Below, one piece after another: positions 1 to 7,698 of a stretch of DNA of 24,071 bases (position 1 is its first letter; every line of letters begins with the position of its first letter). Under the pieces are notes generated by a model. The model searched no databases. It was given only the letters and a program-made list of their open reading frames with translations, and was not told the DNA's origin. Location: the NCBI GenBank assembly GCA_020350725.1, contig CP070719.1, positions 1,108,827 through 1,132,897 on the forward strand, written 5' to 3'. The position numbers were made by a program, and so were the translations under genes. Source of the DNA: a bacterium. GTDB taxonomy: Bacteria > BMS3Abin14.

Positions 1-30
1 GGAGCGCGGAGACACGGGAAGAAAAAACGG

Positions 31-66
31 TTGTCATTGCGAACCGATGCTTGAGTAAAGCAATCT
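31..66. repeat. Degenerate dispersed repeat (TTGTCATTGCGA...AAGCAATCT)
   Basis: The stretch begins TTGTCATTGCGA and ends AAGCAATCT. It resembles the short dispersed element TTGTCATTGCGAGCG...GAAGCAATCT that is common between genes in many GC-rich bacterial genomes. Only one degenerate copy is visible here, so the call rests on recall of the motif rather than on repetition within the window. Confidence 0.35.
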
Positions 67-78
67 ATATCCGGGAAC

Positions 79-277
79 TGAGAACGGTGAACTGTGAACT
101 AGTCTTTTTGGACTTTGGACTCGTCAACTAATCACGAATCACGAGTCACCAATCACGGCGGTTTCCCAACTGTGAACTGAGAACCGTGAACTGTGAACTG
201 TCTTTTTGGATTTTGGATTCGTCAACTAATCACGAATCACGAGTCACCAATCACGGCGGTTTTTCAACTGTGAACTG
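79..277. repeat. Two tandem copies of a 99-bp intergenic repeat
   Basis: Copy 1 runs about 79-177 and copy 2 about 178-277. Both start TGAGAAC(G/C)GTGAACTGTGAAC, continue through a TCTTTTTGGA block and CGTCAACTAATCACGAATC, and end in GGCGGTTT followed by CAACTGTGAACTG. Inside each copy there are smaller direct repeats (GTGAACTGTGAAC; AATCACGAATCACGAGTCACC). A further run of GTGAACCGTGAACTGGGAAC follows to about 310. No credible ORF occupies this 390-base spacer, and the open frames across it are repeat translations. The function is unknown; it resembles dispersed non-coding repeats of Desulfobacterota and related genomes. Confidence 0.85.
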
Positions 278-390
278 TGAACAGGGAACCGTGAACCGTG
301 AACTGGGAACCGGCAGCTTTCCTCCTGAATTCACCGTTCCTGGGGAACCCAACCCTGTGCCAGGCTTCAGCACTTTGGACTGAAATCGAA

Positions 391-717
391 ATGGATACGA
401 CGAGACTTATCTGGATTTTCCTCGGCATGTGGGCCGTCACCTACCTGCCCAGGCTCCTGCCCCTGGCGGCCCTGTCCCAGGTGCGCCTTCCCCGGACAGT
501 GACCACCTGGCTCTCGTATCTGCCGGCGTCCATCCTTTCCGCGCTCATTCTGCCCGGAGCCCTGAGAGGCAACGGAGCCATCGACGTCAGTCCATCCAAC
601 CCGTCCCTGTGGGCCCTGCTCATAAGCTTCGTCGTGGCCCTCAGGACGAGGAATCTGATCCTGACGGTGGTCGTGGGAGGGGCGGTAATGTTCATCACCA
701 GACTGATCCTGCTCTGA
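391..717 (+). CDS. azlD: AzlD-family branched-chain amino acid transport protein
   Basis: A 108-residue integral membrane protein of the AzlD family, the small partner of AzlC in export of branched-chain amino acids and analogues. It has about four hydrophobic segments (near residues 7-23, 40-55, 69-83 and 88-107) and the family-typical motif TYLPRLLPL close to the N-terminus (about residues 17-25), followed by the LPASILSALILP segment. The ATG at 391 was chosen because the upstream in-frame extension reads through repeat DNA and would add a non-family N-terminus; no strong Shine-Dalgarno sequence is seen. An AzlC partner, normally immediately upstream and often overlapping, is absent: 390 bases of repeat-rich DNA lie there instead. 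It may lie beyond the left edge or have been lost. The family call is firm, the transport substrate is not shown. Confidence 0.8.
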   Translation: MDTTRLIWIFLGMWAVTYLPRLLPLAALSQVRLPRTVTTWLSYLPASILSALILPGALRGNGAIDVSPSNPSLWALLISFVVALRTRNLILTVVVGGAVMFITRLILL

Positions 718-887
718 TCATCGGTGAGGGAAGGATCTGCACCCGGTCGACCCGGGGCGGGATCCGAGGTATGGCAGCCCGGACTCCGGATCCCTGCCGG
801 CAACTATCACATTTGCAGGCAGCCCGCGTCGGGCCTTGAAATGGCCGTCAGGTGCGTTATGTATATATGGGATGTCATAATTCAGGC

Positions 888-893
888 TATAAT
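888..893 (+). promoter_or_regulatory. Candidate -10 box before the universal stress protein gene
   Basis: A perfect TATAAT lies 61 bases upstream of the stress-protein ATG in an AT-rich patch (855-900). No good -35 hexamer sits at the expected spacing, so this is a weak promoter call. The rest of 718-953 shows nothing else I can name. Confidence 0.25.
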
Positions 894-953
894 ATATCCA
901 GATATGGCGGATTGTTTTTGCCAGGCTAATGGACGCAATGAAAAGGAGGATTC

Positions 954-1436
954 ATGTACAGGAACATTCTCTTACCGACCGACGGCGTTAAATTCTGCGA
1001 ACACGCGATAGAGAGCGGGATCGATCTTGCCAAGGCCCTCAAGGCCAAGGTGACGGGAGTATATATCACGCCGAAGCTGACGCCCTTTGAGATCCTGGAG
1101 GTCTACCATCCGGAGATCCTCTGGGGACCTGGAGACGCCGAGAAGGCCCAGCAGGCTATGAGCCACGTTGAGGATCTGCACAGGAATCTGGCGGACAAGG
1201 CCCTGGCGGTGATCGAGAAGAAGGCCACAGAAGCCGGTGTCGAGTGCGAGATCGTCTATCTGGAAGGGGAATCGCCGGCCGAAGGTATTTTGAAGGTTGC
1301 TGAGGACAAGGGCAGTGACCTGATCTTCATCGCGTCCCACAGCAAGGTGGGCGTGGCCGGAGCTCTTTTCGGCACCGTGACCACCAAGGTCCTGGCACAC
1401 TCCAAGATCCCGGTCCTTGTCAAGCGGTGTGAATGA
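954..1436 (+). CDS. Universal stress protein (UspA superfamily)
   Basis: A single-domain, 160-residue cytoplasmic Usp protein. It opens with the typical YRNILLPTDG strand (residues 2-11) and ends with the typical HSKIPVLVK strand. The nucleotide-binding signature of ATP-binding Usps is G-x2-G-x9-G-(S/T). Here it reads A127-SH-S130-x9-G140-T141, so the first two glycines are replaced by Ala and Ser while the terminal Gly-Thr is kept; nucleotide binding may be altered. AAAAGGAGG just before the ATG is a strong ribosome binding site. It stands alone, followed by a hairpin at 1555-1587. The specific stress or partner cannot be read from the sequence. Confidence 0.92.
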   Translation: MYRNILLPTDGVKFCEHAIESGIDLAKALKAKVTGVYITPKLTPFEILEVYHPEILWGPGDAEKAQQAMSHVEDLHRNLADKALAVIEKKATEAGVECEIVYLEGESPAEGILKVAEDKGSDLIFIASHSKVGVAGALFGTVTTKVLAHSKIPVLVKRCE

Positions 1437-1554
1437 CAGAGAGGGTTCGTTCAATCTCCGGCTCGGAGATCTTTTCCCAGGGTTTCCCCTGTGAGTGTTT
1501 CTTCCGAGTGCCTGCTGTTGGCCCCGGACCACAGCCGTTCCTTGCCTGAGAGTC

Positions 1555-1587
1555 ATTTCTGAGCCCCCGTCGCGGGGGCTCAGAAAT
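1555..1587. terminator. Perfect 15-bp stem-loop after the Usp gene
   Basis: The arms 1555-1569 and 1573-1587 are perfectly complementary with a three-base loop (TCG). There is no clear T-tract on the + strand, so it is either a weak intrinsic terminator or a 3' stabilising hairpin. It lies 118 bases after the stress-protein stop codon, in the 376-base gap before pckG. Confidence 0.6.
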
Positions 1588-1663
1588 CATTGTCCCCCGG
1601 ATTACCCGTATCAATGACGGAACCGTGCCGGTTTGATCGCGAGGTGGTGACACCCCCGGCCGG

Positions 1664-1691
1664 TTGCCAATTTATAGAACGCCGTTATATT
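1664..1691 (+). promoter_or_regulatory. Candidate sigma70-type promoter for pckG
   Basis: TTGCCA (1664-1669) is followed after 16 bases by TATATT (1686-1691), each matching five of six consensus positions. The predicted start near 1698 gives a leader of about 115 bases before the pckG ATG. No copy of the operator found at 3900 or 21717 is present here. Confidence 0.5.
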
Positions 1692-1812
1692 ATTGGTGGA
1701 CAAATGGACCCGAGTCTGATACATGCTTCATTCGCGGTAGTCCAGAGAAGTATCGAAGCCGGCGCCCTGCCGGGCGACCTTTATCCTATGCGGTGGAAAG
1801 AGGAATATTGCG

Positions 1813-3606
1813 ATGGCCGATGTCTGCAGACACGAGGGTTTGAAGTCCTGGGTAGCCGAGGTGGCTGCCATGTGCCGTCCGGATCGGACGCACTGGTGCG
1901 ACGGCTCTAAGGGAGAATACGATCTTCTCATGGCCCAGATGGTGGAGGCCGGAGCCGCTGTACCCCTGGAAAAAAGGCCCAACTGCTTCCTCTTCCGGTC
2001 CGACCCCACCGACGTCGCCCGGGTCGAGGCCAGGACCTACCTGAGCACTGCATCTCCTGAGGATGCCGGCCCCACCAACAACTGGATCGATCCGGCCGAA
2101 CTCAAGAGAACGATGACGGCCCTCTACGACGGCTGTATGAGTGGGCGCACGATGTACGTCATTCCCTTTTCCATGGGCCCCATCGGCTCGCCTCTGGCAA
2201 AGATCGGAGTGCAGATCACCGACAGCCCCTATGCCGTCGTCAATATGCACATCATGACCAGGGTCGGGTCAAAGGTGCTTGAGGAATTGGGTTCCGGGGG
2301 GGAGTTCATCCCCTGCCTGCACTCCGTGGGGGCGCCGCTGGCTCCGGGGGAGGCTGACGTTCCCTGGCCGTGTGCCCCCATGGAGGAGAAATACATCAGC
2401 CACTTTCCCGAGGAGAACCTGATATGGTCCTACGGGTCCGGCTACGGCGGCAACGCCCTTCTGGGCAAGAAGTGCCTCAGCCTGCGCATCGCCTCGTCCA
2501 TCGCCAGGCGGGAGGGGTGGATGGCCGAGCACATGCTCATCCTGCGCCTCACCAACCCGGAGGGCCGGCAATACCACATCGCGGGCGCCTTCCCCTCGGC
2601 CTGCGGCAAGACCAACCTGGCCATGATCCGGCCCACCATACCCGGATGGAAGGCCGAGACCATCGGCGACGACATCTGCTGGATGAAGGTCCGCCCCGAC
2701 GGCAGACTTCACGCCATCAACCCGGAGACGGGTTTCTTCGGCGTGGCGCCAGGGACCTCCCATGCTTCCAACCCGGTGGCAACCGAAATGCTCATGGAGG
2801 ACACTATCTTCACCAACTGCGCCCTCACCGGCGACGGGGACGTCTGGTGGGAGGATATGGATGGACCGCCCCCGGATCACGCCATCGACTGGAAGGGGAA
2901 GGACTGGACACCGGACAGCGCAGTGCCTGCCGCTCATCCCAACGCCCGGTTCACCGCTCCCGCCAGTCGGTGCCCGACGGAGATCCACGACTGGGACGAT
3001 CCCGAGGGCGTCCCCATCGACATCCTCATCTTCGGCGGCCGCCGCTCCTCGGTGATCCCGCTGGTCTACGAGTCCTTCGACTGGGACCACGGGGTATTCA
3101 TGGGAGCGTCGGCATCCTCGGAGGCCACGGCAGCCATTCTGGACAAGGTCAGCCCCGTTCGGCGCGACCCCTTCGCCATGCAGCCCTTCTGCGGCTACAA
3201 CATGGGCGACTACTTCCAGCACTGGTTCGAGATGGGGGACAGATTGGGGGACAAGGCTCCCCGGATCTTTTACGTCAACTGGTTCCGCAAGGGAGAGGAC
3301 GGCCGCTGGCTGTGGCCGGGCTTCGGGGAGAACAGCCGGGTCCTGAAGTGGATGTGCGACAGAGTCGACGGTAAGGTCGGGGCCCGGGAGACGGCCATCG
3401 GCCTCATGCCCGAGGAAGGGGGCATCGATCTGTCAGGCCTTTCCATGCCGGTCGGCGACATGGAAGAGCTCCTCAGGGTGGATGTCGAGGGCTGGCGGGG
3501 TGAGATCCCGGACACCGAGAGACATTTCAGCCAGTTCGGAAGCCACTTCACCGACCGGCTCCGCGCCCAGGTGGCGGGTATCAGAAAGAGGCTCGGCCTG
3601 GACTGA
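1813..3606 (+). CDS. pckG: Phosphoenolpyruvate carboxykinase (GTP)
   Basis: Catalyses oxaloacetate + GTP = PEP + CO2 + GDP in the cytoplasm, at the branch between C3 and C4 metabolism. The 597 residues match the usual length of the GTP class. The P-loop kinase-1 motif with the class-specific cysteine is PSACGKTN at residues 261-268 (Cys264, Lys266); the metal-binding kinase-2 aspartates are Asp286-Asp287. The N-terminal segment holds the EDAGPTNNW and [10 protein letters not shown] blocks, and the C-terminal half has GRRSS and [14 protein letters not shown], typical of guanine-nucleotide enzymes rather than ATP-type PckA. The ATG at 1813 has AGAGGA eight bases upstream, and an in-frame stop at 1738 with no other start codon between excludes a longer protein. 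It is monocistronic in this window. Together with ppdK it gives routes among PEP, pyruvate and oxaloacetate. Confidence 0.97.
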   Translation: MADVCRHEGLKSWVAEVAAMCRPDRTHWCDGSKGEYDLLMAQMVEAGAAVPLEKRPNCFLFRSDPTDVARVEARTYLSTASPEDAGPTNNWIDPAELKRTMTALYDGCMSGRTMYVIPFSMGPIGSPLAKIGVQITDSPYAVVNMHIMTRVGSKVLEELGSGGEFIPCLHSVGAPLAPGEADVPWPCAPMEEKYISHFPEENLIWSYGSGYGGNALLGKKCLSLRIASSIARREGWMAEHMLILRLTNPEGRQYHIAGAFPSACGKTNLAMIRPTIPGWKAETIGDDICWMKVRPDGRLHAINPETGFFGVAPGTSHASNPVATEMLMEDTIFTNCALTGDGDVWWEDMDGPPPDHAIDWKGKDWTPDSAVPAAHPNARFTAPASRCPTEIHDWDDPEGVPIDILIFGGRRSSVIPLVYESFDWDHGVFMGASASSEATAAILDKVSPVRRDPFAMQPFCGYNMGDYFQHWFEMGDRLGDKAPRIFYVNWFRKGEDGRWLWPGFGENSRVLKWMCDRVDGKVGARETAIGLMPEEGGIDLSGLSMPVGDMEELLRVDVEGWRGEIPDTERHFSQFGSHFTDRLRAQVAGIRKRLGLD

Positions 3607-3870
3607 CCGTGGGTTCCCGTGACCCTGTTCGTCGATCAAGCACCCGACATCCGGGAGAGAAGAGATGCGGCCGGTCGAGGCGCTCCCGATCCCGGTTACA
3701 TTCCAGCGGTCCCCGTGAGTCTTAACCACTCCTATCCGGCGTTAACCTGTTCTGTCCTCGCGTAAAAACCAAATTTGCTTGCGCAGCCCCCATTGGAGAG
3801 CTACCCTGAACAATATAGCGTGCTCAAGGGGGGGCAAGTGCTATGTACCATCGCCATCGCCATTTTTCTG
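3607..3870. other. Intergenic stretch after pckG, no gene seen
   Basis: No convincing ORF, RNA gene or intrinsic terminator is visible between the pckG stop and the TTGACA at 3871. The downstream 210 bases (3871-4081) hold the operator array described separately. Confidence 0.5.
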
Positions 3871-3900
3871 TTGACAAACCCCCCCCTTTGGATGTAGCAA
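3871..3900 (+). promoter_or_regulatory. Candidate promoter of the ATPase-regulator-oxidoreductase cluster
   Basis: A consensus -35 TTGACA (3871-3876) is followed by a poor -10 (TAGCAA, 3895-3900, 18-base spacer). The first operator begins right at the end of this -10, so bound regulator would cover the transcription start. The weak -10 makes the exact start uncertain. Confidence 0.4.
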
Positions 3901-3914
3901 TTGGTCTGACCACC
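3900..3914 (+). promoter_or_regulatory. Operator 1, PdhR/FadR-type palindrome
   Basis: ATTGGTCTGACCACC, with palindromic core TGGTCTGACCA at 3902-3912. It matches the ATTGGTnnnACCAAT pattern known for E. coli PdhR. Its position at the predicted transcription start suggests repression by the GntR-family protein encoded at 6269-7000. Confidence 0.75.
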
Positions 3915-3942
3915 GTACCATCGTACCGTATAGCCCCTGTTA

Positions 3943-3957
3943 ATTGGTCCGACCACC
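3943..3957 (+). promoter_or_regulatory. Operator 2, PdhR/FadR-type palindrome
   Basis: ATTGGTCCGACCACC, with core TGGTCCGACCA at 3945-3955, 43 bases (about four helical turns) downstream of operator 1 and in the same orientation. Confidence 0.75.
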
Positions 3958-4023
3958 AAACCGTCTCCGGAATGGAAAGATCTTTTTTAATTGTCAGACA
4001 GGGAGATCGTTCAGGAAACTGTT

Positions 4024-4038
4024 ATTGGTCCGACCATC
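4024..4038 (+). promoter_or_regulatory. Operator 3, PdhR/FadR-type palindrome
   Basis: ATTGGTCCGACCATC, with core TGGTCCGACCA at 4026-4036, 81 bases after operator 2 and 45 bases before the ATPase ATG. Between operators 2 and 3 there is a degenerate relative, TTGTCAGACAG at 3991-4001, that keeps only the inner part of the palindrome. Confidence 0.75.
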
Positions 4039-4081
4039 CGTCCATTACTCCAGGATGGATATGAAACGGATGCGGTAGGTG

Positions 4082-6256
4082 ATGAAAAAGACCAACGTCA
4101 AAGCCAAAAAACATGTTTCTCTGAGGGTAACCGAAGCCTTTATTGACGACGTGGGAAAGGGTTTTGCCCGCGTGGATGCCGAGGAGCTGCAGAGCCTGGG
4201 GGCAGTGCCGGGCGACGTGCTCAAGATCTCCGGACGGGGTTCCACGGTGGCTCGTGCGGCCCAGAACACACCCGAGTATGTGGGACAGAACCTCATTCAG
4301 ATCGACGGCATCACCAGGGACAACGCAAAAGTCTCCGTCGACGAATGGGTCACCATCGAGAAAGTCCCTTCGAAACCCGCCGAGAGCATCCTGCTCTCGC
4401 CCATGGAGTCCTCCACGATCATCCCCAAGGAATCCGAGATCCCCCACATCCGCCAGATGCTCGCCGGGCGGCACGTCGTCATAGGGGACAAGATCCAGAT
4501 CGTGTTGTTCGGAACCCGGCCCCAGTACTTCTTCGTCGACGGCGCCAGCCCGCGGGGGGCTCTCCGTATCACCCACAATACAGCCATCAGCTTCAAGCCG
4601 GCCGACGTCTCCCAGGACAGGGCCGCGAGGATCTCCTACGAGGATATCGGCGGTCTGGAGGATGAGCTCAGCCACGTCCGGGAGATGATCGAGCTTCCCC
4701 TCAAGTTCCCCGACCTCTTTACCGTTCTCGGCATCGATCCGCCGCAGGGTGTCCTTCTCTCTGGTCCGCCGGGGACGGGAAAGACGCTGCTCGCCCGCAC
4801 CATCTCCAACGAGGTCAGGGCCCATTTCATCCACGTCAACGGTCCCGAGATCATCCACAAATTCTATGGGGAGAGTGAAGCCAAGCTGAGGGATGTTTTC
4901 GAGGAAGCCCGGAGGAATGCCCCGAGCATCATCTTTCTCGACGAGATCGACGCCCTTGCCCCGAGGCGGGCGCAGGTGATCGGGGATGTGGAAAAGCGCG
5001 TGGTCGCCCAGCTGCTCGCCCTCATGGACGGTCTCGTGTCCAGGGGAGAAGTGGTGATCATCGGCGCCACCAACATGCCGGAACACGTCGATCCGGCCCT
5101 CCGCCGGCCCGGACGCTTCGACAGGGAGATCACCATCGGCGTGCCGAATCAGGCCGGAAGGCTCCAGATACTCAAGATCCATTCGCGCAAGATGCCCCTG
5201 GCCGAGGATGTGGACCTGGACCGCCTTGCCGAGATCACCCACGGTTATGTGGGTGCCGACATCGCCGCCCTGTGCAAGGAGGCGGGGATGGCGGCCCTGA
5301 GGCGTATCCTGCCCGGTGTCAAATTCGAGGTCGACCACAAACCCGTCCTGACCCAGGGCGCCACGATCCAGGTCACCGGGGAGGATTTTCTCACGGCCTT
5401 CAAGGCGGTCGAGCCCACCTCCACCAGGGAGTTTATGAGCGAGAGGTCCCGCCTCTCCTTCAGCGACGTGGGGGGCCTCAAGGAGATCAAGCGGAACCTG
5501 AAGTCCATCGTCGAACTCCCGTCGCGGAGCCATGCCATCTTCTCCGATTCCCGGCTGGGTCCGCCCAAGGGTATCCTGTTTTCAGGCCCGTCGGGGACGG
5601 GCAAGACCCTCATGGTAAAGGCCCTCTCGGGGGAAACGGGCATGACCCTGATCGTCGTCGATCCACCCTCTCTCATGTCCAAATGGGTGGGGGAGACCGA
5701 AAAAGGGCTGCGGGAGGTCTTCAAGAGGGCAAAACAGGCGTCCCCCTGTATCCTGTTTTTCGACGAGATCGAGACCATTGCCGCCGCCCGTACAGCTGAG
5801 TATTCCAGCGACGTCTCCCAGAGGGTCGTCAGCCAGCTCTTTCGGGAACTGGACGAACTGCACGGTTCCCTGGGGGTCATCGTCATCGCCGCCACCAACC
5901 GCGTGGACCTCATGGAGCCGGCCCTCCTCAGGGCCGGTCGTTTCGACTTCATCATGGAGTTCCCCCTCCCCGATCGGGACGACCGGCTCGAGATCCTCCA
6001 GACGTACCTCGACACCATGCCCATTAACTCGGAGGTGGACGTCAACGCACTCGCCGACGCCAGTGAGGGCTGGACGGGCGCCGATATCGAGGCCCTGTGC
6101 AAAAGGGCTGTCATGCTCGCCCTGGAGGAGTGCCTCCGGGCCGGCAAGGAGGCGGATCTCACCAACTGCCTGGTCACCGCGGAGCATTTCGAGGAAGCCA
6201 CCGCCCAGCACTCCGTCTCCATGCCCAAACCCATGGCCCCGAAGCAGATGCATTGA
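4082..6256 (+). CDS. Cdc48/VAT-like double AAA+ ATPase
   Basis: A 724-residue type II AAA+ protein with the Cdc48/p97/VAT layout: an N-terminal substrate/cofactor-binding domain (about 10-185, starting VSLRVTEAF), then D1 with Walker A GPPGTGKT at 228-235, Walker B ending D287-E288, pore loop KFYGESE and arginine-finger segment RRPGRFDRE, then D2 with Walker A GPSGTGKT at 502-509, Walker B D561-E562, pore loop KWVGETE and RAGRFDF. Both ATPase sites look intact. It is expected to form a hexamer that unfolds or disassembles protein complexes in the cytoplasm. The ATG at 4082 is preceded by GGTAGGT and by a GTG at 4079, which is an alternative start. The gene is first after the operator array and only 12 bases before the regulator gene. 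Its partner or substrate cannot be deduced; a role in turnover or assembly of the adjacent iron-sulfur oxidoreductase is conjecture. Confidence 0.93.
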   Translation: MKKTNVKAKKHVSLRVTEAFIDDVGKGFARVDAEELQSLGAVPGDVLKISGRGSTVARAAQNTPEYVGQNLIQIDGITRDNAKVSVDEWVTIEKVPSKPAESILLSPMESSTIIPKESEIPHIRQMLAGRHVVIGDKIQIVLFGTRPQYFFVDGASPRGALRITHNTAISFKPADVSQDRAARISYEDIGGLEDELSHVREMIELPLKFPDLFTVLGIDPPQGVLLSGPPGTGKTLLARTISNEVRAHFIHVNGPEIIHKFYGESEAKLRDVFEEARRNAPSIIFLDEIDALAPRRAQVIGDVEKRVVAQLLALMDGLVSRGEVVIIGATNMPEHVDPALRRPGRFDREITIGVPNQAGRLQILKIHSRKMPLAEDVDLDRLAEITHGYVGADIAALCKEAGMAALRRILPGVKFEVDHKPVLTQGATIQVTGEDFLTAFKAVEPTSTREFMSERSRLSFSDVGGLKEIKRNLKSIVELPSRSHAIFSDSRLGPPKGILFSGPSGTGKTLMVKALSGETGMTLIVVDPPSLMSKWVGETEKGLREVFKRAKQASPCILFFDEIETIAAARTAEYSSDVSQRVVSQLFRELDELHGSLGVIVIAATNRVDLMEPALLRAGRFDFIMEFPLPDRDDRLEILQTYLDTMPINSEVDVNALADASEGWTGADIEALCKRAVMLALEECLRAGKEADLTNCLVTAEHFEEATAQHSVSMPKPMAPKQMH

Positions 6257-6268
6257 GGATCGGTGAAC

Positions 6269-7000
6269 ATGTTCAAGCCGGTCAAGAAAACGAGGGTCTA
6301 CGAGGAGATAGTCGCCAAGATCAAGGAGATGATCGAGCAGGGCCGGCTGAAGTCGGGAGACCAGCTTCCCACCGAACGGGAACTCTCGGAGGTCTTCAAA
6401 GTGAGCCGTTCCTCCGTTCGGGAGGCCCTCCGGACCCTGGAGAGCCAGAAATTCCTGGAGAGCCGGCAGGGGGACGGGACCTACATCGCCCGCCAGCCCA
6501 TCGAGATGCTCGTCACGCCCCTGGCCTCGGCCATCCTCACCGAGAAGGACAGCCTGATGGAGCTCTTCGAGATGCGCCGTCTCATTGAACCCCAGCTGGC
6601 CTATCTGGCGGCCGAGAGGGCGACGCCTGAAGAGGTCGCCGAGATGGAGTCGATCCTGGACCGCCAGGCGGACCAGGTTTCCAAGGGCGAGACGGGCATG
6701 GACGTGGACAAGACATTTCACGACTCCCTTGTCGGGGCGACCAAGAACACCATCCTGATCCGCATCATGGACATGCTGATGGACTCGCTCACCGAGAGCC
6801 GCGACAAGTACCTCCAGGGGGAGGGGAGGCCGGAGCGGTCCCTCTCCCGCCACAGGGAGATACTGGTTGCGATCAAAGCCGGAGACAGGAAGCTCGCCGC
6901 CCGGATCATGCGCGAGCACCTCGAGGATATCGAGAACGGTCTGTTTGGGGCCGGAGGAAAGGAGGAATCGAAACAATCCGGCCGGGAAGGGGGGATATAG
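6269..7000 (+). CDS. PdhR/FadR-like GntR-family transcriptional regulator (FCD domain)
   Basis: A 243-residue GntR-superfamily regulator of the FadR subfamily. The winged helix covers about residues 8-75, with recognition helix VSRSSVREAL (45-54) and wing RQGDGTYI, very close to PdhR. The C-terminal FCD ligand domain keeps the metal-binding set Asp147, His151, His195 and His217, typical of members sensing small carboxylic acids. ATG 6269 is preferred over GTG 6263 because GAGG (6255-6258) lies at proper distance from it. It follows the ATPase gene by 12 bases and precedes the oxidoreductase by 63. Four PdhR-type palindromes, three upstream of its own cluster and one at ppdK, are the obvious predicted targets. 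The inducer is unknown; a 2-oxo or dicarboxylic acid such as pyruvate or oxalate is inferred from context. Confidence 0.92.
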   Translation: MFKPVKKTRVYEEIVAKIKEMIEQGRLKSGDQLPTERELSEVFKVSRSSVREALRTLESQKFLESRQGDGTYIARQPIEMLVTPLASAILTEKDSLMELFEMRRLIEPQLAYLAAERATPEEVAEMESILDRQADQVSKGETGMDVDKTFHDSLVGATKNTILIRIMDMLMDSLTESRDKYLQGEGRPERSLSRHREILVAIKAGDRKLAARIMREHLEDIENGLFGAGGKEESKQSGREGGI

Positions 7001-7063
7001 TTCAACCATCCTTTAAGTGGTTAACCGGAGGATCACCGAACGAAACAAAGGAGGTAACACATT

Positions 7064-7669
7064 ATGGCCGATGTATACCAAATCACTATCTGGGCCCGCG
7101 GGGTTGTCCAGGACATGGAGGGACGTCACATGTCGCTCATTATGGCCAATTCGGCGGATAAAGACGGCAAATTCGTCCAGGCATGGGACGACTACGCGGA
7201 TCTGCCCGACCGGGTCGGGGTTCCCCTGAGGAAGTACGTCCGCATCAGCGACGAAGAGATCGAGATGCGCTACGAGTATGAGAACAAGGAGCCCAACATG
7301 GTCGTTCTCATGGACGACACCATCGTCAAGGGGATGAACATTCTCTGGGGCATGAAAAAGGGAGGTGTCCTGGTGGTCAACAGCAAGCGGAGCCCAGACG
7401 AGATCCTCAAGTTCGTTCCCAACAAGGAACTGCTCAAGAAGGTCATCTGCGTCGACGCCGAGCATGCTTTTTCCATGGAGGGTCTGGATTTCATGGGATC
7501 CGAGGGCGGCGTGGAAGCTGCCGCCGTCGGGGCCGGCATTTCGGCGGTCATCGCCGGTGCCGCCGTCCACGGCACGGACAACCTCACCCTGGACAGCCTC
7601 GTCGCGGTTGCGGCCAACAAGGAGGGCGCGAAAGAGGGTTACGAGAAGGCAGTGGTCAAGGATCTGTAA
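7064..7669 (+). CDS. 2-oxoacid:ferredoxin oxidoreductase, gamma subunit (probable oxalate oxidoreductase)
   Basis: A 201-residue gamma subunit, equivalent to domain III of one-chain pyruvate:ferredoxin oxidoreductase. The family is seen in the central blocks RKYVRISDEEIEMR, PNMVVLMDDT and KKGGVLVVNSK. The glycine-rich G-x-GGQG segment usual near the N-terminus is missing: the equivalent residues read WARGVVQDMEG (10-20). In CoA-dependent relatives the gamma domain helps bind CoA; oxalate cleavage yields only CO2 and needs no CoA, so the loss fits an oxalate enzyme, though this is inference. Length with delta (201 + 115) is close to the fused gamma-delta chain of the Moorella enzyme as I recall it. 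AAAGGAGG precedes the ATG. First gene of a gamma-delta-alpha-beta set. Confidence 0.85.
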   Translation: MADVYQITIWARGVVQDMEGRHMSLIMANSADKDGKFVQAWDDYADLPDRVGVPLRKYVRISDEEIEMRYEYENKEPNMVVLMDDTIVKGMNILWGMKKGGVLVVNSKRSPDEILKFVPNKELLKKVICVDAEHAFSMEGLDFMGSEGGVEAAAVGAGISAVIAGAAVHGTDNLTLDSLVAVAANKEGAKEGYEKAVVKDL

Positions 7670-7698
7670 GAGCCCTTAATGCATAAAAGGAGAAGGCT

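Noticed and set aside
79-310. CRISPR array at the left repeats
   Set aside because: Copies are adjacent 99-bp units without unique spacers, and no cas gene is present; the 18543 tract is a pure heptamer and likewise not CRISPR.
904-925. Sigma-54-like GG...GC element before the Usp gene
   Set aside because: The distance between the GG and GC elements is off by one or two bases from the required spacing.
1997-2005. GGTCCGACC inside pckG, resembling the PdhR-type operator
   Set aside because: It lacks the outer T and A of the core, encodes the conserved RSDP segment of the enzyme, and lies within the coding region; chance match.
3843-4064. 73-codon open frame on the plus strand
   Set aside because: It runs through the promoter and operator array and encodes no recognisable sequence; no ribosome binding site.
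4022-5533. 503-codon open frame on the minus strand
   Set aside because: Antisense to the conserved AAA+ ATPase; no domain, shadow composition.
7004-7022. AACCA-N9-TGGTT inverted repeat between the regulator and gamma genes
   Set aside because: The half-sites are in the opposite order and far apart compared with the operator; too short to support a site.
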